Source: Takakia lepidozioides (lineage: Eukaryota > Streptophyta > Takakiopsida > Takakiales > Takakiaceae). From it: DNA of 64,000 bases. Below are positions 1-12,430 of this stretch, in pieces. Position 1 is the stretch's first letter. Every line of letters starts with the position of its first letter. Under the pieces are notes generated by a model. It made no database searches. It had not been told where the DNA came from and worked only from the letters and a program-made list of their open reading frames with translations. The position numbers and the translations under genes were made by a program. The stretch lies in contig CM060731.1 in assembly GCA_030704615.1 (NCBI GenBank), forward strand, positions 23,622,001 to 23,686,000, written 5' to 3'.

Positions 1-599
1 GGACGTCACTAAGCGAGCTCTTGACAAGTACCAATCATGGTGGGTTTCCATGCAATAGTTAATGCTCGTGTTAGGAGATGGAGGATCTCGAATCTGCCGA
101 AGTTGAATCAGAACCCATCATCTGAGCTAGCAATCAACAGTGACGACCTTAAGGTGTTGTCTTGATATTAAATGGAAGCAAAGCTTTGCAAGATGCGAAA
201 GGATTCTGATTGATGAAACATGGATTCTTTTCTTGCAATGAGGTGACGGACGGTAACTAGTCGTGTAGTCCCCGAAAACATATATTATAAGCTTAGCAGC
301 GTATTTCGGAAGTGCAGCTGCCTTCTTCTTCCTCCGGAAATTTCACATGCAATGCATTGTGCGGTACTATTTTGGAGGTCTACGCAGTTTCTGTATTTGA
401 AAAGAAAGAGACGATGCTGTTGATAATTTTAAGTGATTCAATGTTCAGTCCACGAGCCTTGACTCAGATCAGACAAGAAGACAACCCATGCTGACCACTG
501 TTACTGCACATTTGAAGAAAAATGCGAACCCGGGTGGCAGATGCCATAGCCGGCCCGTTCCATCTCCGGTGCAAACCGAACGGGCCGGTGCAAGGAAGG

Positions 600-695
600 G
601 AGAGCTCCAAGATGAGAGTGGGTCTGGTGGATCGGCGGGTGCAAGACATAGATAGAATGAGTTCCGAATTTAGTGAGGCCGGGAGTTCAAATTGC
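600..695 (+). repeat. tRNA-derived SINE-like fragment
   Basis: A stretch beginning GAGCTCCAAGATGAGAGTGG is followed by a G-rich A-box-like segment and, about 60 bases on, by GGGAGTTCAAATTGCC, a good match to the RNA polymerase III B box (GGTTCGAATCC). No tRNA cloverleaf can be folded, so this is a SINE-type remnant rather than a tRNA gene. The family is not certain. Confidence 0.3.
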
Positions 696-3289
696 CTGAT
701 TACATAACTCATTGTACCTCGCATTGACAAATGTCATGCTGCAGTGGGAGGTTGGCCGGACTGCATTTCCCTGTGAACAACACGGCCCGTTGGCCTAATT
801 GCGAGCTCGCACAGTGCAGAACCACTTGAGCAAACACGGCTCTTCGCTGTAATCGGCAAAGGGCGGACCCCACCTTCGTGTTGGGAGATCGTCGCGGCCG
901 GTTCTGAGATACTTCATCGTTCAGTGAGATTGTAGCTGGAACAGTAAGAAGAATGTGAGTTGGAGTTAAGACATCTGGAGAATCCTTGACCAGTTGGACA
1001 ATCTCCAGTTATTTTGCGACCAACCATGGGATCTCTTATCACTCGTCCCAAATCTTACTGCACGCAGGCAGAGAACAAAGGTAAAGACAAAGTTTGCTTA
1101 AAAACGAAAAAAAAATGCAGCGAAACTCTCACAGCGGCCATGCAACAACAGAACCTGCGAGTAAAGGAACCGTGAACACGGTTGGGGCCGACCTTGGAAT
1201 GCGCACCACCATGAATGCGTCCATGGACTTTTATGGTGGGCCCCGGAAGATTGCGGTGGAGATGGGTACAACTGCAGCAGTCCCACTCCCATCGCCACAG
1301 CCATCGCTCCCGGGTGTGTTACTCTCCTGAATCTGACCAAAGCTGCTAGAGTGAACGCGTCCGATTTTTTGGTTCAAAATAGCTTCGGCTGGTGACAGAA
1401 ACATGCTGACACAATCACAATCGTCTTCTTTTCTATGACCCAGTGGCGAAGCTTCTTGCAGGACGGCTCTTGCATCCATTGTCGGGCCCTGCTGATGATG
1501 ACAATTCCCAACTGGGCCAAGAACCCACCCTTTAAATAAAGCTGTACAGGTTTTCATCATCTTTTCAAGGGACTCCTCACTTGTATACTCGATTTCATTC
1601 AATTCACGTTACACGACCTTTCTGTTTCTCTTTATTCTTTATCCTTACCTGCCGGCCGTTCGAAAGGTTTTGAACACTTTACTACTGGAGACAAGAAAAG
1701 CAGCTATGTAGGTGTAGCAAATCTGGTCCTGTTGTATGGTCATTTGGTGGTCAAATCTAGTTCGAAGTTAAATTTTGACCTAGTAGTCAATCATTCTGCA
1801 TGTAGCAGATGTGAACTACAAAAACAGTTCAGCAGGACAAAAACCCACATGTAGTGCAGCCAGCCACGGGCTCTTGGGGTTGGTCATAGAGGACGGCTGT
1901 ACATGCATGCACGAAATTAAATACTGAATGAGGATCATATCCGTCTTCATACAACCGACATATGGGTTTTATCCGCCACCGTCCTCAGTACATAATCCAC
2001 AAGAATTGATCTAACATACAAGCTATTTAGGCATGGAATTTTAGCTATGTGTAAGAACATGGGCTTCCACCATCAGTCTGCATGTGTTAGTACTTCTCGA
2101 CAGACCCATGAGCTGAATTCGATCACTGGCAGAGGCCTCTGTCTTAAAGCAAACAAAGAAAAATGAAAATAAAAACGTATCAACCCAGATAATCACAACT
2201 CACGAGGCATCATGGATGACATCAGAAAATAATGCAATGAGTCTTCAATTATATGCAATCACTTGCAGATCTTTTGCAGAGGTGAAGGGGTGAGTCAGTT
2301 CACAGGTTTGTAGATTTGTCACTGTTTGTGGAGCTGAAATTGAGCTCACGCAAGCTTTTCATGGCAGGCCAGGATGATCCAACCTCTGGGCCCCGCGGCC
2401 TTGAAGAGCGCACCTTGAGAGGCTCCGATGGTACACTTCTACATAGCTTTGCATAATTAAAATGATTTGAAGAGGTGTGCTTCGTCAAGCCTTCGTCATT
2501 CTGTGCAGCAGTCTCGATAATTCCGCGTGCTAACAAAAGTGTGGCACAGAATGCAGATGCTCAGTTGGGAATGGATGCAATGCTTAGCTTGCTCCGACTT
2601 TCAGCCGGATCGTCTTCTGGACAATGAGATCCAGAACCTCTTATCACTTCAGAACTGAGATCAAATTACCTGTTATACCGGGTTCAAAGTCTGCTCCAGT
2701 TTTTAGATTGGAATTTGGATGCAGGACTGTTTGCTTATCGCCTCTCCCGGTGTTCCAAGGGGCAATGTACTGATTACTTGAAAACTACTCGAATACATTC
2801 TAACTTGTGGCCCATAGTAGTGAGCACACCACCCGACATAGTCCGAATGAACAAATTTGTCTTTATGCCTGCAACAACATACAAATGACCATCGCCACAC
2901 TGGCCCATTTCCCACTTGTACAATGCATCCCTTCTGGATATTCTTTCACTTGAGAGTTCATGAAACATTGTGTTGCATTGGAGACACAGCAACACCATAA
3001 ATGGTGTGCATTTCTCGTGCACACGTGACTTCTCATACTGTTATCTTCGGCCATAAGTAAAACATGTTTAACCGATGAAAGGGTGTTTGAGAATCCATAT
3101 CATTGATCATGTTTCAAAGAATCATGTCCCACAATAGTACTCAGTTCAAATAATGGTGGATGATTGGACTTGGTATGCCTGGTGGGTGTGAGGAGTTAGG
3201 AAGGGGACTCTTCTCTTGCCCAATCATGTCTAGTGCAATGGTTGGAACTTGGACATCATTGCTACTCCATTCTCCTTTCCAGTATATTG

Positions 3290-3480
3290 GAAGGCGCCCC
3301 CCAATTCACACACACAAAACTCCCAGCACATCATGCTAATATACTAACATACTAACACTCCCGACCGCTTCAACATGGATTTGAACCCAGGACCAGATTG
3401 AAGTGTTGAACGGAAGCAAGCTCTCTGCTGAGCAGGGTCAGGTCTGCCATCCCTCTCATCTGCCTTGCATGATCGCAGAT
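3290..3480 (-). repeat. tRNA-derived SINE-like fragment
   Basis: Read on the minus strand, the segment contains TGGCAGACCTGACCC (weak A box) and, about 60 bases later, GGTCCTGGGTTCAAATCC (strong B box at about 3,375-3,393). The sequence beyond is TA/TG-rich and ends in a run of CA dinucleotides near 3,310. No aminoacyl acceptor stem is visible, so a functional tRNA gene is unlikely. Confidence 0.3.
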
Positions 3481-6400
3481 GTCACTTGTGAATCGTTTGT
3501 TTTTTATGGGTGCCATGATCCTGAATCTGTCCACTGTTGTAAGACAGGGACGGCAGAAGGACAATGATATAGATATATCAAGACCCATTTGAATCATGCT
3601 GCAGAACAAGCGTCTCCTTCAGAGCATCTTTTCAGATTTCCAGGGAGTTAATGTGTCGCTCTCTTTCAGCTGAACTGTAATTGAAGATAGCTGTTAGCAG
3701 TGTAGATTGCGGTGAGGTACCAGGCTTCAATACATTCATGTCTCCTCGAGACACAAATAGCATCTCTGTTGCAACTTGTAAAACTTGTCAGCTCTCCACT
3801 GCACCCAGGTGTACATAGCGACTACGGGAATGGTATTAAAGATCCATCCGCTTTTCTTGACCTTGGAACATAAATACTTTGACTTGGTAAAATAATTTAC
3901 CGTAGCACGATACATCATTGTACTTCTTAGTCAGAGGGGTTTAATAACTGTGGAAGCCTGTCCGAACTACCTACCCTCTAATTCTTTGAGACTTGCCACT
4001 GGCCAGGCACCAAACTCTGCAATGCTCTTGAGCAGAGAACGCGATAATATGTTGTGAGGGCCACTTGTAAAACTAAATGAATCTGACTGCGCCCAGAGAA
4101 TAATGAGGTTGACTTGGTATATAACTTAAGTCGGTGGAGTCTGGCTGCAGCTGGCTGCGCACCTTGAAACAATCGCACCATTTCCCATCCAATAGCTGCT
4201 GACATGTATCCCGCTCCAAAATTCAAGGGAAAATTATCCTAGACTGGGGTTTTGCAATGGTTAAGCTACATCATGCAGTGGATGATCCGTTTCCTATCCA
4301 AACACCCAGAAACAAACTCGTTGGTTATGACGTTTATAACAGAATAGTTGTGAAGTTGAACCAAGGCTCCAGTGAATGACATGATAAAGACTGAAAGCTT
4401 GGTGTGCTGTCGCAGCTGAGCCTGACAGTTAATCTAGTGAGTTGTAAGCAGCTTATTACTTCAGACCGGAGAGCTGCAAGAAGATGACAAGATGGGCGAC
4501 AAGAGCAGTCTGATTGGCATGCTATCATGCATTTCAATCTGGGAGTCTGAGCCATTGCGTTAACTGTCATGGGCTTTGCAATGTCCCGTAACCCGTTGTC
4601 CTCCTTGTGTCATGAATGCGATTGAACCACAGAGCAACTTTATCATTATTCCTTGTTTTTGTATAAACTGAAAGAATTTTGGAATGCGTCAGTGCGGTTC
4701 AAGAGAATATTATGCTCACTTATTGTGTCAATCTCTGTCCCACTCTCAGGTACTGAAATTAGGTAGGTCGGCCCTCCATAATTGTTACACCGTTAAACTG
4801 CCCTCAGTTTTGTCTGTTTCTTTGTTCAAAGACAAAAAGTTTAAGTGTGTTTAACATCTACATCGTACAGTACTACAGAGCCTACTGCTCAGGCCTTGGA
4901 GGGCACAATGGAAGGATTGATCCCCGGATCACCCTGCTTGCTTGTGTAAATGCAAGGCTCAAGTGGAGAGAGAGAGAGAGAGAGATCCGCCACTCCACTT
5001 AGAACCTGCGGAGGGTACGGTACTCAGAACCTCGGCATACTTTACATGAACCACTTGGCACCTGCACACTTGCTACTGAATGAAAACCCCTGTCCCCACC
5101 CCATTGCAACCTCACCATTGGCTGCTCCCACACCCTCTCTGCTTTGGATATTTAACAACTAAGTAACAGTTTTTGCTTAAGAGTGTAATTTCATTGCATG
5201 TAATTGTTTAGCTTTGTGGTGTTTGTTTTTTTTCTTTCTTTTTTTTAAGAAGAGGGACAGTAGCCTCAAGACTTTATAGATAATGGACTCAAATGTCCGA
5301 GAATTGCAGAGAGGAAAAATAACCTCTTGGTAAAGTGTCATATAGGCTGATAAGGGAAGGCTCTGCTTCGAATAATGCGGTTGGGAACTGCATAACTACC
5401 AGTTCCCAAACCAACAAGAACCAGTCGGACATGTTGAGAAACGCTAGGGTGGAAATTTTAAACTTAAAGGGGTCCGGAAAGGTAAATAAAATGGGAGCTT
5501 CCAAAACCCAGGCCACTGGAGGATCTCTAGCCAGTGTTTTCTTTTTAATTTTCAAAGTCGCCGGATGGCCACATGTAAATTTTATGTACTGAGGTAGCAG
5601 GATTAGAAAAGTGGCTATATGACATGTGGCACGTTCTAACAGGTTCACGGAGGAAAAATTAGGCTCCTGATATTCAACCACTCGAACTCTTTGGCAAAAA
5701 AATTTGATTTTTATCCCCCATAATTTCTTTGTACAAGTAGCTGACCCATTTTCCAGGTCGAAATCTGACGATTTTTTGCCAGAAAAAAAACACACTATCT
5801 CTAGCAAACCCCTCCGAACTTCCGCCCAACATTGGTTCACAGATGCAGGTAAGAGAAACACGGCTCGGTTAACTTAGCTCCGGCGCCTAACCAGGCTAGC
5901 TTTAAGTTAATCTAGCTATCTTTGTTCAAGCCTTCACACTTCCAACTTATCCTTACTATAAGTTAGCTAGCAATAGGGTGTTCACACGTACACAGGTGAA
6001 ACTTCACTTTACAATGAACATGTGTCATTGTCTTGTAATTTCCATGCTTCTTGCATATGTTTAGAGACTAGGAGGCAAAAGCTTCTCCAAGATTTGGGTA
6101 TCTTTTAGAGAAAAGGCAGCACCAAAATGCATAGAGCTTGATTTCAACCAAAACTAATCTATGTATGGCATATTCAACATTTTTTGGGGGACGGAGGCTT
6201 TTGGCTGCAGAGTAGATGCCCTTAAACTAGAGTATGCAAAGGAAAAAAATGATGTGCTCTATATACCTTGCAACCCTATGTTATGTTGCAGCTTTCTACC
6301 TCCGCTATGTCTGCATTGCGTTGAACATTCACTGGTTCACACGCAGATTTGAGGAGAAATCTGCGCGGTCATTGATTAGGGCGCACTCTCTTCATTGCAC

Positions 6401-7257
6401 ATTGAGCTCCTTCTTGCATGTCGATGAAGCTTGATCCAAGCATAGCCTCCACTCCATGCTCCCTCGCGGCGGTCCACTCCACGCTCCTCCGTGACAGTAC
6501 AGTCTTGTGGTAGTCTCCACGCTCCTTGAAACACTCTATGTTAGGTCAAGGAGAAAGCAGGGGGATGGCAAGCCAACGTGGCAAGGATGTGTGCACCTGT
6601 TAGCTTAAATGACCTATTTCAGGCCCATTACCTTTTACACCAAACTACTCTAGATCTCAGTTAGTGAGATGCACTAACTATTATGAGTGCTAGTTAGTAT
6701 AAGTGTAAGTGGGCACCTAAACCCAATAGTTAGCTCACTAAGGAAATGGAGGATAAAGATGTCATTTGGAGGCACTGCAAAATCCATCTTCTCAAGAACA
6801 AGGCCCAGCTAGATTTTGGGGCCTAGTTGCCCTTTTTGTACTATCTGTTTTGACACTATCTTGTTGCTCTATGCTAAATTGGTCTCTATTCCTCTCTAGC
6901 CTCTTTTTTTTTAAATTTCTTTGTCCGGGCTATAGCCTTTTGGCTCTCGATCTTGTGCTTCACCAAAGCTCTTTGCTCTCTCACTGTCGTCTGTGTACTC
7001 TGGTAACAGGTGGTACTGCATTTTGCTGGCGAAACCCATTTTTTGGGTGGTTCTTGGGGATATTTTACACATAATGTTTTACCAAATGTCCCATTGTTTA
7101 CGCGCGCTGATCTTTGAGTTCTGACACATATATTTGTGGGTCTTTGAGCTCACGTGAGTCAAGCTTTCGAGGATTAATTTCATTAATTTTTGTCGCGTGA
7201 GCACGATTATCAGATAGTTTCGTATTTTTTTCGCATGAGCACATTTTGGTTTCACTA

Positions 7258-7290
7258 TCGCATATTCTCCGGATTATTGGAGAATATGTG
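7258..7290. repeat. short perfect inverted repeat
   Basis: The arms CATATTCTCC and GGAGAATATG are perfect 10-base complements around an 8-base spacer. The surroundings (7,100-7,330 and 8,860-9,110) share GTGAGCAC-type words in both orientations, which suggests a decayed transposon. I cannot assign ends. Confidence 0.5.
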
Positions 7291-7955
7291 AAATATGCCT
7301 TTGTGCTCATGTTGGCTGGCGTGAGCTTGCTCACATGCTAGCCCAACCTCCAGGTCCAGATCCTGGTTTTTGAAATTGGGAAAATCCGGGTTTGGGTTCG
7401 AATCCGGGTATTTGAACACGGTCTCGGATCAGGGTCCGGGTAGATGCTGGAAAATATTAGTAGGTTTCACGGGTTCGGGTCCGGGTCCTAATTAATTGAT
7501 TAAATAGATTAGAAAATTAAAAATAATTAGAAATACAATTATATTGGCTGAAAAAAACTAAATCCTAATGGTAAATTTTAGACAAATTCTTTCAAGATGT
7601 ACCATACATATATATGGCTCCATCATAAATTATATACATGATGCCACAAAATTTAAAATTTAATCTAAAATCCACTCATCAATTTCAATTCTTAAAACAT
7701 GGTAAGAAAAATGATATGCCTGATAGGTCATTATAGCAAGAAACCCACACACCACGCGCAAGTAAGGTAACCTCGCCCAACTCCACACCCCACCTAAAAC
7801 CGTCACATATTAAAAACCCCCATTCTCAACATAAAGGCATTGCAAATCCGTGAGATCATGATGTCCAGGGTTCACACAGAACATATGTTTAGACACCATT
7901 GGATGAAGAATCGTTTAGGGATGCCGAGAATGGATGTGTGTGCTGATGGGAATGG

Positions 7956-8099
7956 GTGAGTCTACCGAGGTGAATAGGTGAGTGTACTAGCATGAATAGA
8001 CAAGCCTACTAACATGAACAGGTGAGTGTACTAGCATGAATAGGCAAGTCTACTAACATGAACAGGTGAGTGTACTAGCTTGAACAGGCGAGCCTACTA
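7956..8099 (+). repeat. 22-bp minisatellite, about 6.5 copies
   Basis: Units read GTGAGTGTACTAGCATGAATAG and close variants (RCAAGYCTACTAACATGAACAG). Six full 22-base units run from 7,956 to 8,087 and a partial seventh merges into an ATTT-rich run. Alternate units are more alike than neighbours, so the higher-order unit is 44 bases. There are no unique spacers between the units, so this is not a CRISPR array. Confidence 0.85.
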
Positions 8100-8124
8100 T
8101 TATTTATTTATTTATTTGGGTTTG

Positions 8125-8240
8125 ATAACCAAGTGGTAGCCCAGTGGTAGTAATGGGCGATACCACCCATGATCGGTGTCACAAAGTTATAATTTACGCT
8201 TCCTTCGGGAGGCATCATATATTATTGTGAGTCTATTTCT
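8125..8240 (+). repeat. SINE remnant, same family as at 23.3 kb
   Basis: The A-box segment TAGCCCAGTGGTAGTAATGG matches the SINE at 23,339-23,355, and the 3' part (TTTACGCTTCCTTCGGGAGG followed by AT-rich sequence) matches its tail. The B-box part is deleted or decayed, so this copy is broken. Confidence 0.55.
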
Positions 8241-9139
8241 AAAAATTTGTACCTAATTCGTACTCCAAAAATTAATAAACAACTTGGGATGGGTTCCAAA
8301 TTACATTGCCCATATGGAAACAATAACTGATCGTAAAACAAAAAGGTCCTTTTAGATGTATTTCTTATTCATTCGGTTTTGGGTGAGGTTACCTTATAAG
8401 GTGAGTGTCACATTTTATTTTATGTATTATGGAAGGGGCAAGGTGCTGCCCATTCTGCCAATCAGAGGTTACAGACCTTAATGGTCTTTTTTCAAAGTCA
8501 AATTGACGACAAGGTTAAGATGAGCAGCTCTACGACCTCTAATCGGCTGGACATCGTAATGGGAGGTACAAAATCAAGGCTATGATTGTGCCATAGCATA
8601 TTGTGCCAGCAGCACTGCATATTCTGCTTCTCAATTTGCATCTAAAACGGCATAATCTGCCTAAGAAATCCTTAATGTATATTTATATATATATAGCAGA
8701 TTTTGGACCCACTAGGTGAGTCCGAGTTCATTTTTGAATGAACCACGGGTCTGGGACCGGGTATTTGATGACGTTGGGGGTTCGGGTCCGGATCCAGGTT
8801 AACCAGATCCTAACCGGCCGCCAGGTACCCAGGGTCGGGACCCATATTCGCATAACACTAAAGCATATTATTCACAAACTAGAATATCCTATTGATTCCT
8901 GAATATCCTAAGAATATGATACGGCGAAACGAAAATATGCTCACGCAACAAAATTGCAAAACAACTACTTCAAAATTTGTGTTCACACGAAACTATCTTT
9001 TTTAATTTTTGTTCTTTTTTTTGGGGTTTGTTTCGGCAACAAAACTCATTGTGCTCGTGTGAGCACCAATTTTGAGATAGTTTCAATAGCGAGATATTGC
9101 TGTTTATAATATTATGATATTAGAAGTATTGGTTTGCTA

Positions 9140-10715
9140 TTAAATATTACCACAATGTTTCTCACCAATTGCACCTGGGGCGTGGCCAGTTTTGGGTTTT
9201 TGGAACATCACTATTATCCATGCCCATAGTAGCTTCTTATCTTCAACATTTAACTCATAAAACAATGTGTACATAAAATGAGCACGACAAACAAGTGTGT
9301 GGTCAAGTACAAGCTCACATCGATGTTTAAAAATATTTCTTGACGTAAGTAAGCGTGCACTTCAAACATAGCAACAAAAATCAAGAGAGGAGTTGTTGGA
9401 GTTCTAATTTAAAATAAGCATGAGATGATATTGTCATGCTCCCCAAGTTGGAGTAATCGTGCTAGGGTGTCCACAAAAGTGTAAGCCTCTTGCTTTTTGT
9501 GTTTTTCATTTTTTTTTGTTTTTTTTTCCCTATTCGAAAGATTGTGGGAACAATGAGTAGGCACTCAATGGTTCTAGGCTCAGAGGCTCATGACTATGTC
9601 AAGCTCCCATCCTTGCCTTGCAAAAGAGTAAGTGACTACGGTGTTGCAAGTGGGCGGGCCCTCAATGATTTTATGCATTCCGAATGGAAACGTGGCACAT
9701 CAAAGAGCCAATTGTTTACGCTTGATTTTGTTTGTCTCCTTGAGGTACGGTCCTTCGTAACAAGTCTTTCCAAAAGGTATTTGTCGATGTGGGTAGAATA
9801 TTGGAAAGTTGTTGAGACACGAAATGTCCTTAGATACAATAGAGAAAGACATGATTACATACCGGTTGGACTTCAATACCTCCATGCCCACTTCCGTATC
9901 TACATGCAAAAAACCATATGTGGGAGAAGAATGTTGAAATTGTGATCTATTAATTTGCAAGCAGAATTAAGATTTTGTGAAAAGATATTATATTTGGTTG
10001 ATCTATGTTTCTAACAACCCTCTATGCTTTGGACAAGCACATTTGCTCCTAAAATACTAGTGCCTCTTCTAGGTTACTTCAAGAATTTGCAAGCCAAAAG
10101 AAATTTCAAGTTAATATTGTTTTCACCCACACAATGGTCTTACAATCTAATGACCCGACGGAAGCAAACCACATTCACATGACCAATATTAGATTTGCAG
10201 TCAATGAGTTGTGTGGGAGTCTATGTCTCTTTCCAACAAATGTCCTCTTAATTATGGAGAGTTTGGTTGATCAGCTCTAATGTTATGTAAGTTGTTGTAT
10301 TCTAGTGACGACCAAAGGTCACAGACTAATTTTATTGTGGAACAGGGATAGGGTGCCATAGAACCATGTCATCATTGACATGTCATTATCAGCCACGTGA
10401 CACGTCAACGTCATCATTTTTTTTGGCTGCCCGGACCCAAAAGAAATTGAATTTTCAAAATTTTATTTTGTGAATCTGCTCTAATCTTTTTTACTTCACA
10501 CATTTGATGTAAATGTTACAACACTTCTAGATATTAATTATGATAAACCACTAAACATAAATCAATGGTATGCCTCGAAACCCTCACAAGATCAATTTTT
10601 TGGTTTTGTTGTGAGCACGTTTCAATTTACCAATATACTACAATATAGTATATATATTATAAATAGTAATACCAATAGCTAATGAAATGTCAAAACTCTT
10701 AATGTTATATTTTAT
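9140..10715. other. AT-rich intergenic stretch, no gene recognised
   Basis: A 151-codon plus-strand frame at 9,490-9,945 starts in a poly-pyrimidine run and shows no domain I recognise. It is probably chance or a transposon remnant. The rest is AT-rich with stops in all frames. Confidence 0.5.
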
Positions 10716-11588
10716 TAGGGTAGCCTATGCCGTTGGCCCAAGTGTCCAGTGTCATCTAAGTCCAAGTGGAATCCCCTATATATCCAAGTGTGTCTCCGAG
10801 TCGTGATACCATGGTATTTATATATTACACGAGTAATAAAACGCGGGGACTCGAACACAGGAACACCGTGGTTTTATTTATTTATTTACTTATTTATTGA
10901 CTATACCAGGCCAGCCTTCAGTTTGAGGCTTTTTTGTCTTTGGCTAACCTATTGTTGAGTGAAACTCTTATATTAAGTAGAAGTCGATGTCCCATTAAAG
11001 TGTCATGCTTATGATGGATGAAATGTTTCCCCGCTGCAAAATATTTCTCTTTTCATGCAGCCCCGCTAGAAGGGTACGTGCATGTCCCGTTTTGCCAGAA
11101 TTAGGCAGCGTCGGTATTAATTTTTTTTAAATCAAAACATATAATGTAATAAAATTAATAGATCAATATCTTAATTGTCTAAAATATAGGTAAGAGATCA
11201 ATATATGAATCAAGACGTTTGTTTTGTTTTGTTTTGTTTTGTAGCGTCGTTGAGATCTCCCAAACCGCGGGGCCGACCCCTGGTGCTTGGTGCGTTGGAA
11301 AGCCCTCGATGAGGAGGGGTGCACCGGCTTGGTCTCATGATTTTTGGACCTGCGGTGTGGGAGATGTGGAATTTCAAGTACGTTGGGTCGCTGGAAATTC
11401 GGGAAAATTTGCAAAATGGGTTTTCCTGGAGCAATAGTTGGAGCCTCGAGAGATATCAAGGGAAAGGTCTCCGGTTAAATCTGGTGGAGGCTATGTGGAA
11501 AAAAAAATGATGGGATATGGCTAAATGGTTAGACTTAGATGACATAGATGACATTGGACACTTCGGCCAATGGCACAGGCTACCCTAG
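10716..11588. mobile_element. foldback / long-TIR element
   Basis: The left end (10,716-10,764) begins TAGGGTAGCCTATGCCGTTG. The right end (11,531-11,588) ends GGCACAGGCTACCCTA, its near-complement over roughly 45 bases, including CCAAGTGTCCAGTGTCATCTAAGTC versus its reverse. The interior has short frames at 11,163-11,500 but nothing recognisable. Long inverted ends suggest a non-autonomous Mutator-like or foldback element; the class is an inference. A further direct copy of the right arm lies at about 11,640-11,725. No clear target-site duplication was identified. Confidence 0.55.
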
Positions 11589-11639
11589 AGGTCGCACTTG
11601 GGCCTCCACATAGGAGACGCACTTTGATTCATATGAGAT

Positions 11640-11725
11640 CTTGCATTTGGGCTTAGATGACATTGGACATTTGGGCCAACGGCACAAGCTATCCTAGATG
11701 TCGCATTTGGGCCTCGACATAGTCC
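11640..11725 (+). repeat. extra copy of the foldback arm
   Basis: The segment with GGGCTTAGATGACATTGGAC and GGCCAACGGCACAAGC repeats the right arm of the 10.7-11.6 kb element about 110 bases further on, in the same orientation. It is probably a local tandem duplication of the element's end. Confidence 0.55.
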
Positions 11726-11729
11726 TCTT

Positions 11730-12425
11730 TTTCTTCTTGCTTTTTGTCATGCTTTGTTTTATATATAATCTTTGCGGATGACAATTTTAACTTGATTGTG
11801 TTGCAACTATGCACTCAGCTTTGAAGTTTTACTTTGTAACCATTACCCCTTCGCTTTGGGACCCTACTCCCCCCACTGGCAGACTGTAGTGTTGTTGTTT
11901 TTAGCTAGGTTGTTGTTGCCATACCTTATGATTGTTGGTTGTTTCGTACAACTCTGACTCATTTTCAGGGTAGATTTTAGGCCAAGCCAATCGTTCTTAT
12001 CATGTGATTATATTGTAAAAAAGAAGCTTATCAAGAGGGACACATTGTGGTCCTGGCAGCACACGTTGGGGAGGATGCATTTGAGATGTCAAATTGAATA
12101 TAATATGTCTAGCCACCTGATCCATGTCATCATATCATCCTACATTTCATCATAATCTCCATAATATGAGAAATGTGAGAGATTCACCAATAGAATGTAA
12201 TGCAATGCACATGAGCTTAAAGTCATATAGAAACAAACACAAAATCCTCATGTCAAATGTCAGCCTTCTTAGCCTCTACCAAAAACAAAATTAATCACAT
12301 GTATATATATATGAAATATAACCATTTGATTATAAAATGATTGCAAGAGATGTTATAGGCATACCCGTAGACATCTGTATCTTCGATTTTTTTTATTCTG
12401 GTGGTGGAGGGTACCATGGCCTCTC
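11730..12425. other. intergenic, no feature recognised
   Basis: AT-rich sequence with stops in every frame and no repeat or RNA signal that I can support. Confidence 0.5.
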
Positions 12426-12430
12426 GCGAC

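Larger units (their letters stand above)
1..7100. other. gene-poor intergenic region
   Basis: No open frame here resembles a known protein on either strand. The longest frame, 190 codons on the minus strand at 5,289-5,861, has no recognisable motif and no start context that convinces me. The stretch holds two SINE-like pieces (about 600-700 and 3,290-3,480), a short GA microsatellite near 4,967-4,984, and scattered AT-rich sequence. A CTAGCTAA-type motif recurs in opposite orientation near 5,900-5,980 and 6,640-6,730, which may mark a decayed MITE, but the ends are too diverged to define. Confidence 0.5.
7361..8850 (+). repeat. pair of direct repeats rich in GGGTCCGGGT
   Basis: Two GC-rich segments, about 7,361-7,490 and 8,735-8,850, share CCGGGTATTTGA followed by GGGTTCGGGTCCGG in the same order and orientation. 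Between them lies AT-rich DNA with the 22-bp minisatellite and a SINE remnant. The arrangement may be the repeated ends of a transposable element about 1.4 kb long. No coding capacity is visible. Confidence 0.35.

Noticed and set aside
5289-5861. 190-codon minus-strand open frame
   Set aside because: No recognisable domain, odd composition, and a competing plus-strand frame over the same bases; probably chance or repeat-derived.
7956-8099. Possible CRISPR array
   Set aside because: Units are contiguous 22-base repeats without unique spacers and the genome is eukaryotic; it is a minisatellite.
9490-9945. 151-codon plus-strand open frame
   Set aside because: Begins in a poly-T run, resembles nothing known, and has no supporting context.
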